Below, one piece after another: positions 56,008-64,000 of a DNA stretch of 64,000 bases. Source of the stretch: Chitinophaga sp. MM2321 (lineage in GTDB: Bacteria; Bacteroidota; Bacteroidia; Chitinophagales; Chitinophagaceae). Location: contig NZ_OZ035533.1 in the NCBI RefSeq assembly GCF_964033635.1, forward strand, positions 744,001-808,000, read 5' to 3'. A model generated the notes under the pieces. That model had not been told where the DNA came from and searched no databases. It was given only the letters and a program-made list of their open reading frames with translations. Position 1 is the stretch's first letter. Every line of letters begins with the position of its first letter. A program made the position numbers and the translations under genes.

Positions 56008-56841
56008 ATGCATAAACAGATGAGTGAATTAACGGATCAGATCAGGGTAGCAGGGGACTACATCCGCAAACATTGGCAGGGGAGCCCGGTAGCAGGCATT
56101 ATACTGGGAAGCGGACTAGGTAACCTGGCAGCGGAAATAACAGAAAAGATAGAAATTTCTTACAGTGATATACCACATTTCCCGGAATCTACCGTGGAAG
56201 GACATTCCGGTAAACTGATCCTGGGTAATATGCAGGGTAAGCCGGTAGTAGCCATGGCAGGGCGTTTTCACTTTTATGAAGGCTTTTCCATGCAACAGGT
56301 AACTTTTCCGGTGCGGGTGATGAAAGAACTGGGTATCCATACTTTATTTATTTCCAATGCAGCCGGTGGTATGAACGCTTCCTTCCAGGTAGGTGATCTT
56401 ATGGTTATAAAGGATCATATCAATCTGCAACCGGAACATCCGTTGCGCGGCCGGAATGAAGATTCACTGGGGCCCCGTTTTCCGGATATGAGCGAACCCT
56501 ATTCCAAAACACTCCTGGATGCAGCCTTTAAAATTGCCGCAACCAACAATATATCTTTACACACGGGCGTATATGTAGGCGTACAGGGACCTACCTTTGA
56601 AACCAGGGCAGAATATAAATACATGCACCTCATTGGCGGCGATGCAGTAGGTATGAGTACCGTTCCTGAAGTAATTGTAGCTGCACATGCAGGATTGAAA
56701 GTGTTTGCCATGAGTGTGATCACCGATATCGGCATCAGGGAAGAAGAGAATGTGATTACGCATGAAGAAGTGCTGGAAGCGGCCAAAGCGGCCGAACCAA
56801 AGCTGACACTTATTTTTAGTGAATTAATCCGGCAACTATAA
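56008..56841 (+). CDS. Purine-nucleoside phosphorylase (PNP I type)
   Basis: A 277-residue trimeric-type PNP splitting purine nucleosides with phosphate. Motifs: GIILGSGLGNLA (phosphate site), GHSGKLILGNMQGKPVVAMAGRFHFYEG (family signature), ISNAAGGMN, GPTFETRAEY (base-binding Glu), GMSTVPEV and an Asn-less VITDIGI segment. The start is ATG 56008, with an in-frame ATG four codons later. The putative porin follows after 19 nt. Confidence 0.95.
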   Translation: MHKQMSELTDQIRVAGDYIRKHWQGSPVAGIILGSGLGNLAAEITEKIEISYSDIPHFPESTVEGHSGKLILGNMQGKPVVAMAGRFHFYEGFSMQQVTFPVRVMKELGIHTLFISNAAGGMNASFQVGDLMVIKDHINLQPEHPLRGRNEDSLGPRFPDMSEPYSKTLLDAAFKIAATNNISLHTGVYVGVQGPTFETRAEYKYMHLIGGDAVGMSTVPEVIVAAHAGLKVFAMSVITDIGIREEENVITHEEVLEAAKAAEPKLTLIFSELIRQL

Positions 56842-56860
56842 ACGTTTTTGTCATTTTCGG

Positions 56861-58840
56861 ATGAGGCATATTATTATTATCATAGCCCTGCTGTTCTTTT
56901 GCGGGAATCGATTAGCAGCCCAGTTCAATACCGGGCGCCTGAACAATATGGGCGGCGGTGGTGGCGGCAGCAGTAAAATGCAGCACGACACCGCCAATCA
57001 TGCGGAAGAGCCGGACACACTCACGCTCACCTATCGTTATCTGGGTGAGCCGACAGACTTCTCCATAGATTCATCTGTGGCGGATTTCCAGCTCAATTTC
57101 ATGCAGGTGCCGGCCAACTATGTTACGCTCGGCAACAGCGGCTCCGCGGCCCGCAATATCATCTTTACACCATTGATGCGCCCCGGCTTTGATGCGGGCT
57201 TTCATGCCTATGATATTTATGCCAATACACACGCCGGCGCACGTTTCTATAGCACCAACCGCCCTTACACGGAAATGAGCTACCTGGTGGGTAGTAAACA
57301 GGAACAGGTGATCGGGGTAACGCATACACAAAACCGCACCGACCGTTTCAACTTTGCCTTCGATTATCGTAAAGTAAATGCACCCGGCTATTACCGTACA
57401 CAAAATACCAATCACGATACCTACCGTCTCACAGCCCGCTATCAGAGTAAAAACAAGCGTGCCAATACCTACATGAGCTTCTATTACAATAAGCTCAATG
57501 GTGGCGAAAACGGTGGGATCAAAAACGATTCCTATCTCACAGACCCCACTTACAAACAACGCCGGACCATAGATGTAAACCTGGGCAACTATGATGTACC
57601 GGCTTATGGTTTCTTCGGATCATCCATTCCGGTGAAATCACAATACCAGGAAACCGGCTTCCTGGTGCAGCAGCAGTATGATTGGGGAAGAGGAGATTCC
57701 ATACAAGTAAACGATACAACGATATATTACAAATTTGATCCGCTATTCCGGGTACAATACACATTTAACTACGAAAACAACAACTACCAGTTTATTGATA
57801 CGGGCCCGGATACCACTTTTTATACAAAGCATTACAACCTGGCATTTATTCCGGGCGACACCATTACTGCCAAACATATCTGGAAAAAGATGTCGAATGA
57901 CCTCTCCCTGATCCAGTTCCCGGTGCGCGGCAACCTGGGGCACTTTATTAACCTGGGCGCCCGTTTTGAAAGTATTACCGGTACTTTCCTGGATGCAGAC
58001 ATCAACTTTTCAAACCTGGCCCTGCACGGGGAATACCGCAATAAAACCCGTAACAAATTATGGGATTTCTCCGCCAAAGGAGAGTTTTATGTGATAGGGC
58101 AAAACATCGGCGACTACAGTGTGGCCGGGATGCTGCGACGTCACCTCAACGATTTGCTGGGAGATGTGAAATTATCCGTCACGAATGTAAACCGGGAGCC
58201 TTCTTACGTATATAAATATTTCAATAGTAGCCGGGATACCTGGTACAACAGCAGCCTGGCAAAGGAAAATATCACCCAGTTACAGTTTGCCGCCGAAAAC
58301 AAAAAGCTGCAATACAACCTGGCAGTGAACTATTACCTGTTCACCAATTACACTTATTTCAGGGACTACTACCACAGCGATCAGGCCACCTCCCTGTTCA
58401 ACCTGTTGCAGGTAGTATTCAGCAAAAAGATTACCATTGCACCGTTTGCATGGTATGTGGACGTGGCTTTCCAGCAGATACACGGCAATGCACCGCTCAA
58501 TGTACCGGCATTCTGGACACGTAACCGCTTTGCTTTTGAAAAAACACTGTATAAAAATCTGAACCTGATGACAGGGGTCGAACTGCGCTATAATACCAGC
58601 TATTATGCGGATGACTATTCACCGCTGATCGGACAATTTATCTATCAGAATACTACCAAAGTGAAGTATAATGCGCCTGATATCGCAGCATTTGCCCATT
58701 TTCGGATCAAATCCTTCTCTGCTTATGTAAGAGTGGAAAACCTGAATACTTTCTTTGCTACCAACAACTATGCGGGGCCTTTATATCCGTATAACGACTT
58801 TCAATTCAGGTTAGGGATCAGATGGTGGTTCATTAATTAA
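56861..58840 (+). CDS. Putative porin (Bacteroidota outer-membrane beta-barrel)
   Basis: A 659-residue exported protein with a signal peptide ending RLAAQ and a Gly-rich stretch (NNMGGGGGGSS). It has many alternating aromatic beta strands (RFNFAFDYRKVNAPGYYRTQNTNHDTYRLTARY) and ends in an outer-membrane signature of alternating aromatic residues finishing GIRWWFIN, as expected for BamA recognition. This matches the Bacteroidota family annotated as putative porin. It follows the nucleoside phosphorylase by 19 nt, which might hint at nucleoside uptake, but substrate is unknown. Confidence 0.88.
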   Translation: MRHIIIIIALLFFCGNRLAAQFNTGRLNNMGGGGGGSSKMQHDTANHAEEPDTLTLTYRYLGEPTDFSIDSSVADFQLNFMQVPANYVTLGNSGSAARNIIFTPLMRPGFDAGFHAYDIYANTHAGARFYSTNRPYTEMSYLVGSKQEQVIGVTHTQNRTDRFNFAFDYRKVNAPGYYRTQNTNHDTYRLTARYQSKNKRANTYMSFYYNKLNGGENGGIKNDSYLTDPTYKQRRTIDVNLGNYDVPAYGFFGSSIPVKSQYQETGFLVQQQYDWGRGDSIQVNDTTIYYKFDPLFRVQYTFNYENNNYQFIDTGPDTTFYTKHYNLAFIPGDTITAKHIWKKMSNDLSLIQFPVRGNLGHFINLGARFESITGTFLDADINFSNLALHGEYRNKTRNKLWDFSAKGEFYVIGQNIGDYSVAGMLRRHLNDLLGDVKLSVTNVNREPSYVYKYFNSSRDTWYNSSLAKENITQLQFAAENKKLQYNLAVNYYLFTNYTYFRDYYHSDQATSLFNLLQVVFSKKITIAPFAWYVDVAFQQIHGNAPLNVPAFWTRNRFAFEKTLYKNLNLMTGVELRYNTSYYADDYSPLIGQFIYQNTTKVKYNAPDIAAFAHFRIKSFSAYVRVENLNTFFATNNYAGPLYPYNDFQFRLGIRWWFIN

Positions 58841-58848
58841 ATATTCCG

Positions 58849-58856
58849 TATTTTTG
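58849..58856 (+). promoter_or_regulatory. -7 promoter element of the metal-handling cluster
   Basis: TATTTTTG matches TAnnTTTG and lies only 8 nt before the ATG at 58865, which would give a very short or absent leader. The -33 element is weak. Confidence 0.4.
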
Positions 58857-58864
58857 CATTTATC

Positions 58865-59254
58865 ATGAAACGTTTTTTTGCCATATTTTTTGCTTTGTTG
58901 TACACTGCGCTGACCAGCGGGTTTACTATCAACGTGCATTATTGCATGGGCAAAATGGCGTCCGTAAAGTTGCAGTCAGCAAATGTTGACAAGTGCAATA
59001 AGTGCGGTAAGCCGGCAAAAAGCATGGATTGTTGTAAGAACGAAGTTAAGTTTTGTAAAGTAACGGAGTCGCACCAGGCTGCCAAAGCCCTGCAAAAAGA
59101 CCTTACAGTTTCGGCAGATCTGCAACTGCCGGTAAGAATATTACCGGTGCCCGCATTATCTGCCCAAAAAATACTGGTGGGGGGTTATCCACATGACCCG
59201 CCGGAATCCACAACTACCCCCATTTTCCTCAAAAATTGCACTTTCCTGATCTGA
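58865..59254 (+). CDS. HYC_CC_PP family exported protein
   Basis: A 129-residue exported protein with a signal peptide (residues ~1-20). It has the eponymous motifs: VHYC (Cys27), then CNKC (44, 47), CC (56-57), a further Cys64, and PHDPP near the C-terminus. The six cysteines suggest metal binding or disulfides in the periplasm. The family is Bacteroidota-specific and of unknown biochemical role. It heads a run of four same-strand genes with HMA proteins, consistent with a copper or heavy-metal function. Confidence 0.88.
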   Translation: MKRFFAIFFALLYTALTSGFTINVHYCMGKMASVKLQSANVDKCNKCGKPAKSMDCCKNEVKFCKVTESHQAAKALQKDLTVSADLQLPVRILPVPALSAQKILVGGYPHDPPESTTTPIFLKNCTFLI

Positions 59255-59337
59255 TGCAGCTTTCCTGTTATTGATTCCGCATGCGCGGAACAGAAAATAG
59301 TATTGCTGTATTTTTTTATTTAATAATTCATCAGATC

Positions 59338-59883
59338 ATGAAGATAGTATCCATTATGCTCCTCGCATTGAGCTTAACTTTCGGCGCCCAGGCGCAATAT
59401 AAAAAAGCGGCTTTACAAGCTACAGGTCTTACCTGCGCCATGTGTTCAAAAGCTACTTTTGAAGCATTGCAAACTTTACCTTTTGTTGATAAGATAGATA
59501 CCGATCTCGATAACACCACTTTTGTTCTCTTCTTTAAACCGGATGCAGCCATCAGTATCGACGCCATCAAAGGGAAAGTGGAAGATGCCGGCTTCTCTGT
59601 AGGAAAACTGGTAATGACGGCTAACTTCCATGATGTAAAAGTGCAGAATGATGCCCATGTTGCTTTTGGTGGCAGCACTTTACATTTTATGGATGTAAAA
59701 AACCAGGTGTTAAATGGTGATAAAGACATCACCGTTATTGACAAGAATTTTGTTTCATCCAAACAGTTCAAAAAATTCACTACCGAAACAAGTATGTCCT
59801 GCTACAAAACAGGCGTAATGGAAGATTGCTGCAAACCCGGCACAACGCCAGCTTCTAAAAGGGTTTATCACGTTACCATTTAA
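59338..59883 (+). CDS. Periplasmic heavy-metal-associated (HMA) domain protein
   Basis: About 181 residues from the ATG at 59338; a GTG-type start 19 codons earlier would spoil the signal peptide. The signal peptide ends QAQ, then comes one HMA domain (residues ~23-90) with the metal motif GLTCAMC (Cys33, Cys36) and a ferredoxin-like fold. A C-terminal domain contains SCYKTG and EDCCKPG, three more cysteines. It is likely a periplasmic copper (or other soft metal) carrier. It lies between the HYC_CC_PP gene and an outer-membrane barrel gene. Confidence 0.88.
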   Translation: MKIVSIMLLALSLTFGAQAQYKKAALQATGLTCAMCSKATFEALQTLPFVDKIDTDLDNTTFVLFFKPDAAISIDAIKGKVEDAGFSVGKLVMTANFHDVKVQNDAHVAFGGSTLHFMDVKNQVLNGDKDITVIDKNFVSSKQFKKFTTETSMSCYKTGVMEDCCKPGTTPASKRVYHVTI

Positions 59884-59894
59884 TACTTGTCAGG

Positions 59895-60764
59895 ATGATG
59901 AAACAAATTTTAATGATAGCAGTGGCATGGCTGGCTATGGGCCGTTTTGCCACTGCACAGGAGTTATACGTAAATACGGAACCGGCCAGCAATATGCCGG
60001 CTAATTCGCTGGGAATAAGACTGACGAACAAGTTCTTAAAAATGGAGCATACCGGCGATATGGGGATGCGTTTTGAGCCGGAAATCATGTGGGGTGTCAA
60101 CAAAAACCTGATGCTGCATGCTATCGGCTATGCTTCCAATATGATGCAGCCTTCTATCCGTACGGAAGGAGGAAGCGTGTACGCCAAGTACCGCTTTCTC
60201 TCACAGGATAAGCAGCACGCACATTTCAGGATGGCGGCCTATGTAAAAGGCTCGGTAATAGATAACCCTTATTACCCGGTAATGGAAGCAGGCGCCCATC
60301 CCACGAGAAAGCCGTATAATAACAGGGAACTGGAGCTGGAAGGGGCTACCTCCGGGGTGTCTGGAGGAGTTATTGCTACACAGTTGTTGCATAAACTGGC
60401 ATTGTCTACTACGTTGGGATATAACCGTTATATGAATAACCTGAAAGATAATATCCCCGACGGGTTCTCGAAAAATTCCGTAAATTATAGTTTGTCCGCC
60501 GGTTACCTGGTGCTACCGGTGAAGTATAAAAACTATAACCAGACCAATTTAAACCTGTACCTGGAATTATTGGGTAAAACCAATACAGATGCCATGGGGC
60601 GTGGTTCATACCTGGACATTGCACCAGCAGTACAGTTTATATTTAACAGTACTACCAGACTGGACCTTTCCTACCGCACACAAGTGGCGGGAGAGATGCC
60701 CCGGAATACGTTCAACTCTTTTTTAATAAGATTTGAACATAATATTTTCAATATTAAAAAGTAA
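59895..60764 (+). CDS. Outer-membrane beta-barrel protein of the metal cluster
   Basis: A 289-residue exported protein with a signal peptide ending TAQE. It has repeated beta-strand patterns (LGIRLTNKF, MWGVNKNLMLHAIGYASNM, YAKYRFLSQDKQHAHFRMAAYVKGS) and a terminal strand SFLIRFEHNIFN. His, Met and acidic residues are frequent near the N-terminal part (MEHTGDMGMRFEPEIMW). Probably an outer-membrane protein for metal export or sensing. It starts 12 nt after the HMA gene and ends 6 nt before the regulator gene. Confidence 0.75.
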   Translation: MMKQILMIAVAWLAMGRFATAQELYVNTEPASNMPANSLGIRLTNKFLKMEHTGDMGMRFEPEIMWGVNKNLMLHAIGYASNMMQPSIRTEGGSVYAKYRFLSQDKQHAHFRMAAYVKGSVIDNPYYPVMEAGAHPTRKPYNNRELELEGATSGVSGGVIATQLLHKLALSTTLGYNRYMNNLKDNIPDGFSKNSVNYSLSAGYLVLPVKYKNYNQTNLNLYLELLGKTNTDAMGRGSYLDIAPAVQFIFNSTTRLDLSYRTQVAGEMPRNTFNSFLIRFEHNIFNIKK

Positions 60765-60769
60765 ACCGG

Positions 60770-61342
60770 ATGCAAACAACAGGACTGTTTATTAAAAATA
60801 TGGTTTGTCCGCGCTGCATTAAGGTAGTCAGATCAGTGCTGGAAGCGGCACAACTGACAGTGAAAGATATTCAGCTGGGAAATGTAACCGTAGCGGGAAA
60901 GCTTACTGATGAACAACTGCAGACCGTCGCTATAGCTTTGGAAGCAGAAGGATTTCTGATGATAGATGATAAAAAGCAACAACTGGTAGCCGCGATCAAG
61001 AATATTGTTGTGGAAACCGTGCATTATTCCGAGCTGGATGAACTGAAGGAAAACTTCTCTACATTACTCGCCGGTAAGCTGCAAAAGGATTATCATTATC
61101 TCAGCAACCTTTTTTCAGAGCTGGAAGGATCTACCATTGAGCAGTATATTATTCAGCAGAAAATTGAAAGGGTAAAAGAATTACTGGATTATAATGAACT
61201 TAGTTTGAGCGAAATTGGTTATAAAATGGGATACAGCAGTGTAGCACATTTGTCGGGACAATTCAAAAAAGTGACCGGTCTTACTCCCAGTCAGTTCAAA
61301 CAATTGAAGACGCCCAAGCGTATTCCCCTGGATAAGTTATAA
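60770..61342 (+). CDS. HMA-AraC fusion transcriptional regulator
   Basis: A 190-residue protein joining an N-terminal HMA-like domain (residues ~1-70) with metal motif MVCPRC (Cys13, Cys16) to a C-terminal AraC-type DNA-binding domain (~90-185: IEQYIIQQKIERVKELLDYNELSLSEIGYKMGYSSVAHLSGQFKKVTGLTPSQF). This would let metal binding directly control DNA binding. It is the last gene of the metal cluster and presumably regulates it. The second HTH is well conserved. The metal is probably Cu(I), inferred from the CxxC motif and neighbours. Confidence 0.9.
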   Translation: MQTTGLFIKNMVCPRCIKVVRSVLEAAQLTVKDIQLGNVTVAGKLTDEQLQTVAIALEAEGFLMIDDKKQQLVAAIKNIVVETVHYSELDELKENFSTLLAGKLQKDYHYLSNLFSELEGSTIEQYIIQQKIERVKELLDYNELSLSEIGYKMGYSSVAHLSGQFKKVTGLTPSQFKQLKTPKRIPLDKL

Positions 61343-61393
61343 CAATTGCCTCCGCAGGAGATAAAAGATAGTTGTTTTAGTTTTAGTTTGAAG

Positions 61394-61419
61394 AGAGGCT
61401 GCCATTACGTGTAGCCTCT
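61394..61419 (+). terminator. Weak terminator of the metal cluster
   Basis: AGAGGCT pairs with AGCCTCT over a 12-nt loop, followed by TCTTTAAAAT, 51 nt after the regulator stop. The T-tract is interrupted. Confidence 0.5.
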
Positions 61420-61583
61420 TCTTTAAAATACCGGAAGATGAAAAAAGTAATGTTAAGTATTTTGAGCTTTCTGCAATCTTTATTTACAAAAAAGGATTGT
61501 TGCAGGTAGGTTTTGCCCCGCTTTGCAGGAAATATTCCGTTGTGTGAAAATTATATATCTTTACCGCTAGTGATTTACTACAG

Positions 61584-63257
61584 ATGAAGAATAAGATTTT
61601 TATTACCAGTTTGTTATGCGGATCCGTAGTGTGTATGTTGTTAGCCTGTGGGAATAAAAAAAAGCACACAACCCCCAAACAAAAAGAAATTGTAGCAAAC
61701 ATCAGGCAATTGGACGAAGTGGTGAAAGAGAGTATTTCAGAACGCCTGAATGCCATTAAGGACAATGAGGGATTAATGGAAGATAGTCTTCCAGCCTTCA
61801 GGCCCCAAGCCATCCGTGACTTTTACCAACAGCGTAATGGTGCAGGCCAGTGGTCGCACGATGGTGTGGCAAAACCCGCCGCCGATTCCATGCTGGAGCT
61901 GATCCAGCATGCGGAAGATGTGGGACTGCTTCCGGCACACTACCACGAAACAGCTTTAACCGCCGCCTGGCAACAACTTGACAGCGACGTTACCGCAAAA
62001 AAAGATGCCGCCTTATGGGCGAGGGTAGATGTAATGATGACCGATGCCTTTATGAAAATGGCTTCTGATCTGCACTTCGGCGCCGCTCCAAGAGATAGCA
62101 TCACCCTCAAAACAGATTCTCTTTTTACAGATACGATACTGACGGTAAAATTACAGCAGGCTTTGGAAGGAAAGGATATCACCACCGTTCTTCATGCGCT
62201 GGAGCCCGATCATGCCGGTTACCTGGCACTGAAAGAAGGTATACAAACCTTCAAAGCAAAATACGCCGGCGCTCATTGGGATACTTTACCGCTGAATTAT
62301 ACGGACACTGTAGTATTCAAACAACAGCTGCTCAACCGCCTGGTACAGAGCGGACACCTGGATACCACCGGCCGTGCTACGGATACGACTATACTAAAAC
62401 CCGCAATCAAAGCATTTCAGAAAGAATTTAATATCTACCAGGATGGCGTTGCCGGCAAAAGGACCGTGATGGCACTCAACCGGTCGGCCCACGACTGGAT
62501 TATGCAGGCTGCTGTAAACCTGGACAGGTGGCGGAAACTACCGGATAGTCTGCCAGCCCGGTATATCATGGTCAACATACCATCTTACACACTGCGGGTG
62601 ATGGATAGCGGCGAAGTAAAACTGGAATCGCGCGTAATTGTGGGCACACCGCGTACACGTACACCGCTTCTGAACTCCTATATGACCAACTTCATGTTGT
62701 TCCCATACTGGCGCGTACCTTACAGCATCGTATTTAAAGAGATGCTACCGGCCATCAGAAAAAATGTGGACTACCTGGCATCCAAAAATCTGGAAGTGAT
62801 AGATGCCGGCGGTAACGCAGTAGATCCCTATGCTATAGACTGGAATAAATTGTCAAAATCACACTTCCCCTACGTATTGCGGCAGATGGATGGTATCGAC
62901 AATTCATTGGGCATTATGAAATTCAATTTCCGCAATAAATACAGTGTATACCTGCATGACACCAATAACCGCGGGCTGTTTAAGAATTCCATGCGTGCTA
63001 TGAGTCATGGTTGTGTGCGGGTGCAGCAGTGGGATAGTTTGGCGCAATACCTGGTACGTACCAATGATACCAGCAACCACCGTGGTGATAGTATCCGCGC
63101 CTGGATTGGCCGGGAAGAGAAGCGGCAGGTAGACTTACCGAAACATATTCCTATTTATCTGAGGTATTTCACCGCAGAAGGGAAAGACGGTACGCTTGTT
63201 TTTTATGATGATATTTATGGAGAAGATAAAGTGGTGAGGAGCCATATGAAACTGTAA
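61584..63257 (+). CDS. L,D-transpeptidase family lipoprotein (YcbB-like)
   Basis: A 557-residue protein, probably a lipoprotein (lipobox MLLACG at residues ~18-23). After a scaffold region and a peptidoglycan-binding-like repeat (KPAIKAFQKEFNIYQDGVAGKRTVMALN), the YkuD catalytic domain has HDTNNRGLF and SHGCVR with nucleophile Cys477. These enzymes form 3-3 cross-links or attach proteins to peptidoglycan. The arrangement matches the large YcbB/LdtD type. It ends at the long palindrome shared with icd. Confidence 0.93.
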   Translation: MKNKIFITSLLCGSVVCMLLACGNKKKHTTPKQKEIVANIRQLDEVVKESISERLNAIKDNEGLMEDSLPAFRPQAIRDFYQQRNGAGQWSHDGVAKPAADSMLELIQHAEDVGLLPAHYHETALTAAWQQLDSDVTAKKDAALWARVDVMMTDAFMKMASDLHFGAAPRDSITLKTDSLFTDTILTVKLQQALEGKDITTVLHALEPDHAGYLALKEGIQTFKAKYAGAHWDTLPLNYTDTVVFKQQLLNRLVQSGHLDTTGRATDTTILKPAIKAFQKEFNIYQDGVAGKRTVMALNRSAHDWIMQAAVNLDRWRKLPDSLPARYIMVNIPSYTLRVMDSGEVKLESRVIVGTPRTRTPLLNSYMTNFMLFPYWRVPYSIVFKEMLPAIRKNVDYLASKNLEVIDAGGNAVDPYAIDWNKLSKSHFPYVLRQMDGIDNSLGIMKFNFRNKYSVYLHDTNNRGLFKNSMRAMSHGCVRVQQWDSLAQYLVRTNDTSNHRGDSIRAWIGREEKRQVDLPKHIPIYLRYFTAEGKDGTLVFYDDIYGEDKVVRSHMKL

Positions 63258-63399
63258 AATATTTTGGGATTTTTTGATTTTCGTATTTAGGAATTTATAA
63301 ATGCAGCGGAGATCAACAGTTGAAATAAAATCAAAAAATGATATTTACGCTGCATTTATAAATTCCTAAATACGAAAATCAAAAAATCCCAAAATATTT
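63257..63399. repeat. Long intergenic palindrome, perfect 52-bp arms (L,D-transpeptidase gene / icd)
   Basis: Arms 63257-63308 and 63348-63399 are exact reverse complements with a 39-nt loop. The element begins on the last base of one stop codon and ends one base before the facing stop codon, so it fills the whole convergent gap. It shares its word order with the element at 11072-11177. Besides acting as a bidirectional terminator, it may be a dispersed repeat. Confidence 0.93.
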
Positions 63400-63400
63400 A

Positions 63401-64000
63401 TTATTTACCCAGCTTCACTTTCAGCGCACTATCCAGTTCCTGGAGGAATTCTTCTGTGTACAGGTAGTGTTTACCATGCTCTACTTTATTGCCGTGAATA
63501 CAAACGGCGAGATCTTTGGTCATTTTACCACTTTCAACAACTTCGATACAAACCTGCTCCAGTGCGAGACAGAAGTTGATCAGTTCCTGGTTGTTGTCCA
63601 GTTTACCACGGAATTCCAGGCCGCGTGTCCATGCAAAGATGGAAGCGATGGGATTGGTGGAAGTAGGCTTGCCAGCCTGATGCTCGCGGTAGTGACGGGT
63701 TACGGTACCATGTGCGGCTTCCGCTTCCATTGTTTTACCATCTGGTGTGATGAGGGTAGAAGTCATCAGACCGAGAGAGCCGAAGCCTTGTGCCACGGTA
63801 TCAGATTGTACGTCGCCATCGTAGTTCTTACAGGCCCATACAAAGTTACCATGCCATTTCAGGGCGCTGGCTACCATGTCATCGATGAGGCGATGCTCAT
63901 AGGTTAAGCCGCTTTTCTGAAATTCAGCTTTAAATTCCTGTTGATATATTTCTTCAAAGATATCTTTAAAACGACCATCATATTTTTTCAGGATGGTGTT
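63401..64000 (-). CDS. icd: NADP-dependent isocitrate dehydrogenase, C-terminal part (5' end outside window)
   Basis: The frame is open to the window edge, giving the last 199 residues. Motifs identify the eukaryote-like dimeric type: [77 protein letters not shown]. It oxidatively decarboxylates isocitrate to 2-oxoglutarate in the TCA cycle. The remaining N-terminal half lies beyond position 64000. Confidence 0.95.
   Translation of the reverse strand, partial: NTILKKYDGRFKDIFEEIYQQEFKAEFQKSGLTYEHRLIDDMVASALKWHGNFVWACKNYDGDVQSDTVAQGFGSLGLMTSTLITPDGKTMEAEAAHGTVTRHYREHQAGKPTSTNPIASIFAWTRGLEFRGKLDNNQELINFCLALEQVCIEVVESGKMTKDLAVCIHGNKVEHGKHYLYTEEFLQELDSALKVKLGK

Noticed and set aside
63257..63399. 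Transposon or MITE insertion
   Set aside because: No target-site duplication could be seen, the element starts within a stop codon and has no coding capacity; placement in a convergent gap fits a terminator/palindrome repeat better.

Overview
The window looks like a chromosome segment of a Bacteroidota member, most likely Chitinophagaceae (Chitinophaga-like). This is inferred from gene content: a type IX secretion C-terminal sorting domain, a PorW/SprE-like TPR protein, a bactofilin, the Bacteroidota putative porin family, long-form IspH, a HYC_CC_PP family protein, and promoters of the form TTTG / 19-21 nt / TAnnTTTG. Coding density is high and most genes are housekeeping. No CRISPR array, transposase, integrase or phage structural gene was seen.

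Layout. 1-6.9 kb: a polysaccharide-degradation cluster of two tandem paralogous clan-A-type glycoside hydrolases (the first cut by the window edge) and two formylglycine sulfatases, facing an orphan ECF sigma factor. 7.6-9.0 kb: two tRNA-Asp(GTC) genes, each with its own promoter and terminator, flanking a Fic gene broken by internal deletions. 9.2-15.4 kb: accA, dapA, rnz, a STAS protein and clpC. 15.9-21.0 kb: a module of two paralogous secreted proteins and one T9SS cargo protein. 21.0-27.6 kb: cmk, a TPR-histidine kinase/LytTR regulator pair, ispH and a rhomboid protease. 27.7-35.6 kb: a giant TraB/GumN-like protein, rpsA, a HipB-like regulator with a deleted HipA gene, and a HAD phosphatase. 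36-39.7 kb: a sulfite/nitrite reductase plus siroheme synthesis operon, preceded by a short Cys-containing leader ORF and a terminator-like hairpin. 39.7-48.6 kb: DUF488, HD hydrolase, thioesterase, pyrG, yidC, an M28 peptidase, and a minus-strand overlapping operon of bactofilin, AtpZ, a membrane protein and SprT. 48.8-58.8 kb: PorW/SprE-like protein, PBP1A, sucC, purine nucleoside phosphorylase and a putative porin. 58.9-61.3 kb: a metal-handling cluster ending in an HMA-AraC fusion regulator. 61.6-64 kb: an L,D-transpeptidase and the 3' part of icd.

The most interesting signal is the leader upstream of the sulfite reductase operon (35923-36140). A good promoter is followed by a 24-codon ORF with Cys codons 9, 15 and 16. 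The end of that ORF can pair with the left arm of a downstream terminator-like hairpin, which is the arrangement expected for cysteine-responsive ribosome-mediated attenuation. Other leads are a family of long intergenic palindromes (one with perfect 52-bp arms filling a convergent gap), two toxin-type genes (Fic, HipA) that have each lost a catalytic core segment, and the HMA/AraC metal locus.
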